From Bryobacterales bacterium (lineage in GTDB: Bacteria; Cyanobacteriota; Vampirovibrionia; Obscuribacterales; Obscuribacteraceae): a stretch of DNA of 12,413 bases. Below, piece after piece: positions 7,645 through 12,413 of this stretch. The stretch lies in NCBI GenBank assembly GCA_903970295.1, contig CAJCHQ010000134.1:1-12413 (forward strand), written 5' to 3'. Under the pieces are notes generated by a model. It was not told the DNA's origin, ran no database searches, and was given only the letters and a program-made list of their open reading frames with translations. The translations under genes were made by a program, and so were the position numbers. Numbering within the stretch: the first letter of the stretch is position 1; every line of letters starts with the position of its first letter.

Positions 7645-7882
7645 TAGGGTCCCTTATGTTCGCTCGGTTGCCGCCTGCAGCCCAGAAACTGCATCTAAGG
7701 TACCGCGTGCTCATGACATTTAGCCACGCTCGAACTTAAGTTTTGTTCACCGATCAGCTGTGGCTAGCGGGAAGTGTCGCAAGTTGCCAGTCGCCGCCTA
7801 CTTTAGAATTAGTTATTAGCTATACTTTTCGTGCTCCTGTCGAGGCCGTCCCGAAGCCAAGGCAACGGCTAAACCGCTCGTA

Positions 7883-7960
7883 AACGGCAAGCCAGCTGAG
7901 ATTGACTCACCTGGGAACGACAAGCCAGGGAACGACAAGCGAGAGCGAGCGGCAAGACAG
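7883..7960 (+). repeat. cluster of degenerate CAAG-centred direct repeats
   Basis: The 13-mer GGGAACGACAAGC occurs exactly twice, at 7913-7925 and 7928-7940, with a 15-base period. Looser relatives, AACGGCAAGCCAG (7883-7895) and GAGCGGCAAGACAG (7947-7960), flank it. The CAAG cores start at 7888, 7921, 7936 and 7953. The copies are too short and irregular for a CRISPR array. They could be protein-binding sites, part of a structured leader, or slippage products. Confidence 0.55.
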
Positions 7961-8006
7961 CCAGCGCACGTAAGCTAACCCGGGAAAACCTCAATTTGCG
8001 GCTGGC

Positions 8007-8021
8007 ATCACAGGTGGTGAT
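8007..8021 (+). promoter_or_regulatory. ribosome-site hairpin before the Cys4 membrane protein gene
   Basis: ATCAC-AGGTG-GTGAT forms a 5-bp stem whose loop and 3' arm hold the only Shine-Dalgarno-like sequence (AGGTGG, 8012-8017) for the ATG at 8029, 11 bases downstream. The hairpin could limit access to the ribosome site, but it is short and such a function is speculation. Confidence 0.25.
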
Positions 8022-8028
8022 CTGACGG

Positions 8029-8253
8029 ATGGAAAATTCATATCTCTACTGGACAGTCACAACTGCAGCAATCATTTCGCTTTCCTGGTTGACTATGCGG
8101 AGCGCCCGACACTGGAAAGGTCAGGGCACATTTTTGTGCGAGGATTGCCGTTTCAATAATCCTCAGGATTGCCTGAAAACAGAGAGACCACGAGCCAGTC
8201 TTTGCACAGCCTACCGGGCGGTGAGCGAGACTTCTGCCAAGCCAAGCAGTTGA
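8029..8253 (+). CDS. small membrane-anchored four-cysteine protein
   Basis: This is a 74-residue protein that I do not recognise. A hydrophobic segment (about residues 6-23) is followed by a basic stretch (MRSARHWK) and then a compact cysteine motif, C37-x2-C40-x7-C48-x10-C59, ending in a Ser/Ala-rich tail. The positive charges after the helix suggest the cysteine domain stays cytoplasmic. Four cysteines spaced like this could bind zinc or an iron-sulfur cluster; that is inference. The stop lies seven bases before the AlkD start, and the AlkD gene lacks its own Shine-Dalgarno sequence, so the two are probably one transcript and possibly translationally coupled. An overlapping minus-strand frame (8038-8271) lacks comparable features. 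Support comes from the ordered cysteine spacing, the helix and the tight spacing to a certain gene. Confidence 0.65.
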   Translation: MENSYLYWTVTTAAIISLSWLTMRSARHWKGQGTFLCEDCRFNNPQDCLKTERPRASLCTAYRAVSETSAKPSS

Positions 8254-8260
8254 CTTAAAA

Positions 8261-8974
8261 ATGAAAAGCAATATTTACGCTCGGGAATTAGTCGCATTCG
8301 TGCAAGGTCACTTCTGCCAATTAGCTGATGCCACGAAAGCGGTAGACATGGCTGCCTACATGAAAACCGAAATGCCTTTCTACGGTATTCAAAATCCTCA
8401 GCGCCAACCTGTCTATCGGGAAATGAAAAAGCGGTTTCCGGCAGCCAATCGACGAGACTACGAAGCCGCAACCTTAGCCCTGTGGAAATTGCCCCACCGC
8501 GAAGAGAAATATGCCGCATTGGAATTTGCTGAACAGAACGACCAATTCGTTGACGCCGACTCGATTCCTTTATATGAGCGCCTGATTCGCGAGGGTGCAT
8601 GGTGGGATCTCGTCGACGAGATTGCCATCCATCTTTCAGGACGAGCCCACTTTAAAGAACGAAAGACAGTGAGATCGGTCATGAACAGCTGGATTAAAGA
8701 CGACCATCTCTGGGTGAGAAGAGCGGCAGTACTTTCCCAAATTGGTCACAAACAAAAAACTGATGCGAAGCAGCTTTTCAGATATTGCCTGCAATTAGCC
8801 GACGAGAAAGAATTTTTCATTCGCAAAGCGATCGGTTGGGCATTGCGTGACTTCTCATGGAGCAACGCCGACGCGGTGATTGCCTTCGTCGCCACCAACG
8901 AAACTGTGCTCTCACCTTTAACCCGACGCGAAGCACTAAAGCGAGTGATCAGTCTCGGGCTGATTGAAAAATAG
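8261..8974 (+). CDS. alkD: DNA alkylation repair protein, AlkD-type HEAT-repeat glycosylase
   Basis: AlkD-family enzymes excise alkylated purines such as 3- and 7-methylated or bulkier lesions from DNA without flipping the base, as the first step of base-excision repair. The 237-residue length matches the family. MPFYGIQNPQR (38-48) is the usual N-terminal element. Residues matching those known from Bacillus AlkD appear with one constant offset of six: Trp115 and Asp119 in WWDLVD, Arg154 in LWVRRAAVL, and Trp193 in IGWALRDF, the last inside the signature helix. All catalytic and DNA-gripping positions are therefore kept. The start at ATG 8261 is the first Met of the conserved N-terminus but has no Shine-Dalgarno sequence; translation probably relies on ribosomes finishing the small gene seven bases upstream. 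A strong hairpin follows 17 bases after the stop. Confidence 0.93.
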   Translation: MKSNIYARELVAFVQGHFCQLADATKAVDMAAYMKTEMPFYGIQNPQRQPVYREMKKRFPAANRRDYEAATLALWKLPHREEKYAALEFAEQNDQFVDADSIPLYERLIREGAWWDLVDEIAIHLSGRAHFKERKTVRSVMNSWIKDDHLWVRRAAVLSQIGHKQKTDAKQLFRYCLQLADEKEFFIRKAIGWALRDFSWSNADAVIAFVATNETVLSPLTRREALKRVISLGLIEK

Positions 8975-8991
8975 AAAGATAATACAACGAT

Positions 8992-9034
8992 CAAGCCCCC
9001 CTGCCGGTTCACCCACCGGGCACAGAGGGGCTTG
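8992..9034. terminator. strong hairpin after alkD, lacking a T run
   Basis: An outer perfect 8-bp stem (CAAGCCCC, 8992-8999, with GGGGCTTG, 9027-9034) encloses an inner CCGGT/ACCGG stem (9004-9008 with 9015-9019) and a six-base loop. It is the most stable-looking hairpin I noticed and lies 17 bases past the alkD stop. Neither strand has a T run after it, so it is not a canonical intrinsic terminator. It may protect the mRNA 3' end or act as a factor-dependent or structural element. Confidence 0.55.
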
Positions 9035-9489
9035 CTCCAGATCTGCTCGTTGCTGAGCGAGAGTGTATTTCCAAAGATCAAATCCGACTTACCAAGCTAC
9101 CCAATATTGGTGAGATTATTCGAGCTCCACAGGTGGTGCCCGCTATGTGGGGAAAGCTTTGAATTCCGGGTGATCTGAACTTATTATAAGCAAGAACTCC
9201 AGACTACACAAGAGGTAAACAGAAGTTTAAGAAATTGTTAAACGAAAAAATCTGCATATCGCTAGAATGCAGTCAGCATAACCCTTTTGAAAGATAGTAC
9301 GAACGTGCCTGGAGTAAGAATTAGCTGTAGAAAAGTTGTTACCAGAACTCATGTTGGGGCACCCTAAAACAAATCGATTCACCAAGTGTCACAGGGTGGG
9401 AAATCTTGATCTTGCCAGCGAGTATCATGACAGAATCAGCTGTAGATTGAAGGAAATATGCTGCGGCCGCGGAGGCAAAACGGCGATCA
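9035..9489. other. intergenic region before the fused membrane/aminopropyltransferase gene
   Basis: No credible coding frame was found here. It contains an inverted repeat CTTACCAA (9088-9095) / TTGGTGAG (9107-9114), with one G-T mismatch, overlapping the palindrome CCAATATTGG (9101-9110), plus a short CCACA/TGTGG hairpin near 9130-9155. TTGTTA (9235-9240) and TAGAAT (9263-9268) resemble -35 and -10 elements, but their 22-base spacing is too long for a standard sigma-70 promoter. A plus-strand frame (9336-9581) overlaps the next gene and has an unconvincing Cys/Arg-rich product. Confidence 0.4.
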
Positions 9490-11520
9490 ATGATCCGAGC
9501 CATTTTTGCGGCGAATGTGCTCTTTGGCGCCTTCCTGATGTTTCAAATCGAACCTCTGGTTGGCAAAATCGTTACTGCTGAATATGGTGGCGGGTCTGGT
9601 GTCTGGACAGCCTGCCTAATGTTTTTCCAACTCGTCCTTTTGGCAGGCTATCTAATCAGCCTGCTCTTGAGCAGACTGCCAGTGCCAGTGCAGACGATCG
9701 TCTACCCTGTGACTATGGCCGCCTCCACGTTCGGCGTCTCTTCGCTGTCGCACTCATCCTGGGCAGGAGCCGATCAGACCGTACCGATCGCCAGCATCTT
9801 GCAGTTGCTTACAGCCAAGATTGGGCTGCCATTTCTTCTGCTCGCGACTGTGAGCGGCACAGTGCAAAATTGGTATCGACTGGCTAAGTTAGGCAATCCA
9901 TATCCGCTCTATGCGCTCTCAAACCTCGGTTCACTGGTGGCGCTTTTGTCTTACCCAACACTTTTCGAACCAACTTTAAGTGTCAGTCAGACATTGACCC
10001 TCTGGACCTTCTGCTATTGGCTGATAGTGTTCATGTCCTGCCTGGCATCGCTCTACCTTTTGACCAATACTAAGGCGGAGGTGAAAGACACTAAAAGCGC
10101 AGATAAAAGTGTTGAGTCCGCCGATGCCAAAGACAGGGAAGGCAATAAACTTCTCAGCGACTATGCGCTGTGGATTTCAATGAGCGCGCTCGGATCGATT
10201 GCCCTGATCGCAGACACAGCCTATCTTACGCAAAATGTGGCGCCAATGCCACTACTCTGGGTGATGCCTTTGTCTGCCTATCTGATCAGCTTCATCCTGG
10301 TTTTCGCTGCCGACCGCTTTAACAAACCGGTCGTCTTTGCTTTCACAGCACCCATGCTATGGATGCTCGGCTCGCTGCTCTCGGATTGGTCGGCCGGCAG
10401 TCTCGTCACCGATATCGCTTTCATTTTCTGTTGCTGCTGTACCTGTCACGGACTGATCGCCGCCAGCCGACCTGAGCCAAAGCGGCTGCCCGCTTTCTAT
10501 CTGGCCATCTCGCTGGGTGGTGCTCTGGGTGGAATTTTCGAAAACTTTGTCGCGCCGGTAATCTTCAATACCTATGCCGAACTTTTCGGTGTCCTTCTCA
10601 GTATGATTATCATCTGTACGTCCCTAGCCATGCGTTCTCTCAAAGGGCAACTTTCCAAAACCTGGCTAGCATGGGGCTACTTGCTTCTCTTCATCGCTAT
10701 CACAGTATGTGGTCAGATCGTCGCGTCCAGCCAGAATATACTGCTGCGCAAACGGAATTTCTACGGCTGTCTAACTGTTAGAAGTGTTTCGACAACTAGA
10801 ATGCTGACTAACGGCATCACCCTACACGGAGTGCAATACACTTCTCAAGCAAATCGCAGAACACCGACCTCTTACTATGCAATAAACACCGGATGTGGTG
10901 CCACAGATTTTCTGCTGCGACAACGCTCGCCGGACAAACCGCTGCAATATGGGCTGATCGGACTGGGCATCGGCACCATCGCTTGCTACGGTGAACGAGG
11001 CGATCAATTCACCTTCTACGAAATAGACCCAAAAGTGAAAGAGGCAGCCGAAGAGTTTTTTACTTTCCTGAAAGACTCGCGAGCCGCGATCAAGATCGTT
11101 CTCGGTGATGCGCGCATTAATCTGGCAAAAGAGAAAGAACATCAGTACGATCTACTTGTCGTCGACGCTTTCAGCGGCGATTCGATCCCCGTTCATCTAC
11201 TCACCCGCGAAGCAATGCAAGTGTATTTACGGCAAATAAAGCCCGATGGTGTCATCCTCTTTCACATCTCCAATCGTCATGTCAACCTTGAGCCAGTTAT
11301 CGCGAAGCTAGCTGAATCAGCCCATCTCAAAGCATATATTTTGCAAGACCCGAAATCCAAATATGCAGCCGTCACCGCTAGCAGTCTGTACGAAGATCCT
11401 AAACAGCTCACGGGTCGTGCTCAGTTCAACAATCTGACGCTGACAAAACTGATGCCCGATCCAAACTTCAAATGCTGGAGCGATGACTACAGCAATCTAT
11501 TCTCGGTGATCAAATTTTGA
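9490..11520 (+). CDS. fused integral-membrane / spermidine-synthase-like protein
   Basis: This 676-residue protein has an N-terminal multi-helix membrane half (about residues 5-415) and a C-terminal class I methyltransferase-fold domain (about 425-676) of the spermidine-synthase type. Family hallmarks are FLMFQIEPLVGKI (15-27), ACLMFFQLVLLAGY (41-54), a CHG...RP segment (319-328), FYLAISLGGALGGIF (336-350), the nucleotide-binding GLIGLGIGTIACY (488-500), acidic YEID (510-513), LGDAR (538-542), VVDAFSGDSIPVHLLT (557-572) and a terminal SDDYSNLFSVIK. The glycine loop lacks the GGGDG of soluble SpeE, as is common in the fused family, so polyamine synthesis is not assured; the true substrate is unknown to me. 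A charged linker (195-222) separates membrane bundles. GGAGG (9471-9475) is 14 bases before ATG 9490, rather far, but no closer in-frame start exists upstream. It appears to be a single-gene unit. Confidence 0.9.
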   Translation: MIRAIFAANVLFGAFLMFQIEPLVGKIVTAEYGGGSGVWTACLMFFQLVLLAGYLISLLLSRLPVPVQTIVYPVTMAASTFGVSSLSHSSWAGADQTVPIASILQLLTAKIGLPFLLLATVSGTVQNWYRLAKLGNPYPLYALSNLGSLVALLSYPTLFEPTLSVSQTLTLWTFCYWLIVFMSCLASLYLLTNTKAEVKDTKSADKSVESADAKDREGNKLLSDYALWISMSALGSIALIADTAYLTQNVAPMPLLWVMPLSAYLISFILVFAADRFNKPVVFAFTAPMLWMLGSLLSDWSAGSLVTDIAFIFCCCCTCHGLIAASRPEPKRLPAFYLAISLGGALGGIFENFVAPVIFNTYAELFGVLLSMIIICTSLAMRSLKGQLSKTWLAWGYLLLFIAITVCGQIVASSQNILLRKRNFYGCLTVRSVSTTRMLTNGITLHGVQYTSQANRRTPTSYYAINTGCGATDFLLRQRSPDKPLQYGLIGLGIGTIACYGERGDQFTFYEIDPKVKEAAEEFFTFLKDSRAAIKIVLGDARINLAKEKEHQYDLLVVDAFSGDSIPVHLLTREAMQVYLRQIKPDGVILFHISNRHVNLEPVIAKLAESAHLKAYILQDPKSKYAAVTASSLYEDPKQLTGRAQFNNLTLTKLMPDPNFKCWSDDYSNLFSVIKF

Positions 11521-11625
11521 TCCACGGCGCTATTTCACCGAGCTTGTCAACGAGTGCAAAATTGGCCAGCATCCAGTGCTTTGACGCACCCCCAGCCATT
11601 CTCCGTCGTCATACCAAACACCATT

Positions 11626-11643
11626 ATAAGAAGTTTCGCTAAA
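11626..11643 (+). repeat. left copy of an imperfect direct repeat flanking the DUF6088 gene
   Basis: This 18-base sequence matches 12396-12413 at 15 of 18 positions, all three differences being transitions. Looser similarity extends about six bases to the left. It overlaps an inverted repeat, TAAGAA (11627-11632) / TTCTTA (11645-11650). The pair brackets the antitoxin-like gene and about 150 bases of AT-rich upstream DNA. Confidence 0.45.
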
Positions 11644-11650
11644 TTTCTTA

Positions 11651-11668
11651 GTCAGAAAATTTTGTCAG
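11651..11668 (+). promoter_or_regulatory. GTCAG-AAAATTTT-GTCAG motif, possible operator
   Basis: Two GTCAG direct repeats flank a perfect AAAATTTT palindrome about 110 bases before the DUF6088 start. TTGAAC at 11716-11721 could be a -35 element, but no matching -10 was found. Antitoxin-like regulators often bind their own upstream region; a link here is only suggested by position. Confidence 0.25.
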
Positions 11669-11777
11669 ATATCTGCCCAGAACTGAATGACATTCAAAAA
11701 AGTGTCCGCAAAATGTTGAACTTATTTTCTGTCCACTACGTTGATCTATTTGGAAAATATCATGGGGGAACGAAGAT

Positions 11778-12389
11778 ATGAATACAAGAGGTTTGATTCG
11801 AAGTCATATCGGTGCACTTGCAGACGGCGAGCTATTCACGACACGAGATTTGCTCGAATATGGTCTGCGAGCAAGCATCGATCAACTGATGCACCTGATG
11901 GTGAAAACGGAGCAGTTAGTTCGCCTTGCGCGGGGAGTTTTTATGAAACCGACTCCAGAAGGAGTGCCGTATCCATCCGCTCAAAAGATAGCTGCAGCGA
12001 AAGCTAAAGCTTTTGGCAAAGAAATTCACACAGACGGAGCGGATGCCGCACACCGCATGAAATTGGCGCCGGCAGGAAATAAAAATACAACGTTCACTGT
12101 GAATGGGCGTACAACATCATTTTTCTCCGTTCGGGGCAGAATAACTCTTCGCGGCACCACAGCCAAAGATATTAGAAAAGGAAATACTCCGGTTGGAATC
12201 ATAGTCCGAACGCTAAAACATTTGGGTAAAAACAAGCTGACCGATGAAGTCATAGAACGCGTGATGAGTGGGCTCATGCGAACTGAACGAAATAAACTGC
12301 GGCGAGATGTGAAATGGATGACGGCTTGGATTGGCGATGCATTTATAAGGTTTTGGTTCGGTGCCCGACCCTATCCAAAAGCAGCCTAG
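11778..12389 (+). CDS. DUF6088 / AbiEi-antitoxin-like winged-helix protein
   Basis: This 203-residue protein resembles DUF6088 and the AbiEi-type antitoxin/transcriptional regulators of type IV toxin-antitoxin systems. The N-terminal winged helix (about 5-58) contains GELFTTRDLLEYG (17-29) and the characteristic LVRLARGVFMKP (47-58). The second domain contains ADAAHRMKLAPAG (88-100), a TFTVNGRT segment (105-112) and a SVRGRITLRG segment (117-126), the usual continuation. It is basic in its last third. GGGGGA at 11764-11769 lies eight bases before ATG 11778, a good start. No AbiEii-type nucleotidyltransferase toxin is encoded upstream, and only 24 bases remain downstream, so a partner just outside cannot be excluded. 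The preceding DNA is noticeably richer in A and T than its neighbours, suggesting an acquired segment. Its DNA target and any toxin are unknown. Confidence 0.8.
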   Translation: MNTRGLIRSHIGALADGELFTTRDLLEYGLRASIDQLMHLMVKTEQLVRLARGVFMKPTPEGVPYPSAQKIAAAKAKAFGKEIHTDGADAAHRMKLAPAGNKNTTFTVNGRTTSFFSVRGRITLRGTTAKDIRKGNTPVGIIVRTLKHLGKNKLTDEVIERVMSGLMRTERNKLRRDVKWMTAWIGDAFIRFWFGARPYPKAA

Positions 12390-12395
12390 ACACTT

Positions 12396-12413
12396 ACAAG
12401 AAATTTCGCCAAA
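12396..12413 (+). repeat. right copy of the imperfect direct repeat flanking the DUF6088 gene
   Basis: This sequence, which runs to the last base of the window, matches 11626-11643 at 15 of 18 positions. Because the window ends here, the repeat's true length and whether the inverted repeat is also conserved cannot be seen. Confidence 0.45.

Larger units (their letters stand above)
7645..8028. other. divergent intergenic region, 384 bases
   Basis: This spacer separates the minus-strand SGNH-like gene from the plus-strand Cys4/AlkD pair. It holds a TATACT -10-like hexamer at 7821-7826 (plus) without a well-spaced -35, a cluster of CAAG-centred short repeats (7883-7960), and a small hairpin just before the start at 8029. 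If TATACT is used, the 8029 transcript would have a leader of nearly 200 bases. I see no recognised riboswitch, tRNA or convincing coding frame. A plus-strand frame across about 7858-7976 is open but has no start codon. Confidence 0.5.

Noticed and set aside
7858..7976. Open plus-strand reading giving PGNDKPGNDK-like repeats
   Set aside because: There is no start codon before an upstream stop and no ribosome site; treated as a non-coding repeat.
8038..8271. 77-residue minus-strand frame overlapping the Cys4 gene
   Set aside because: The plus-strand frame has a helix, ordered cysteines and operon-like spacing; the minus frame has none of these.
8975..9489. tRNA or small-RNA gene in the long spacer
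   Set aside because: No cloverleaf arms, anticodon loop or CCA end could be found; only isolated short hairpins.
9336..9581. 81-residue plus-strand frame before the fused membrane protein
   Set aside because: It overlaps the start of a certain gene in another frame and has an irregular Cys/Arg-rich product.
11554..11781. 75-residue plus-strand frame upstream of the DUF6088 gene, considered as a possible partner toxin
   Set aside because: It has no ribosome site, no recognisable motif and lies in AT-rich spacer DNA; the overlap of its end with the next start is likely chance.

Overview
The window looks like ordinary chromosome of a Gram-negative-type bacterium. Base composition is roughly half G+C, Shine-Dalgarno starts are used, and many products carry Sec signal peptides or membrane anchors. 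The mix of families (a DUF4127 protein, a membrane-anchored SGNH protein, a fused membrane/spermidine-synthase-like protein, a TonB-like small protein) made me think of the non-photosynthetic cyanobacterial sister lineages such as Obscuribacterales. That is a guess from gene style, with no marker gene here to confirm it.

Layout. Positions 1-1420 hold most of recJ on the minus strand, cut by the window edge. Positions 1632-1919 (minus) encode a 95-residue single-pass membrane protein. A short divergent spacer with an inverted repeat follows. A plus-strand run of three genes fills 2045-5479: an exported protein of unknown family, a cytoplasmic DUF4127 protein, and an exported trypsin-fold serine protease that begins right at the end of the DUF4127 gene. 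Two minus-strand genes converge on it: an SGNH-hydrolase-like membrane-anchored protein (6502-7644) and, downstream, an exported protein with a 10-residue C-terminal tandem repeat (5494-6393). A 384-base divergent spacer with degenerate short repeats separates these from a plus-strand pair at 8029-8974: a small four-cysteine membrane protein closely followed by an AlkD-type DNA glycosylase. A strong hairpin and a largely featureless 515-base spacer lead to a 676-residue fused membrane/aminopropyltransferase-like protein. The window ends with a DUF6088/AbiEi-antitoxin-like gene that has no toxin beside it and lies in AT-richer DNA between two imperfect copies of a short repeat.

Functionally the clear assignments are DNA repair (RecJ, AlkD) and a set of envelope or exported proteins. 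I see no complete phage, transposon, CRISPR array, tRNA or rRNA. I found no convincing new multi-gene system. The best leads are the repeat-flanked orphan antitoxin, the Cys4 membrane protein paired with AlkD, and the DUF4127/exported-protein/protease cluster.
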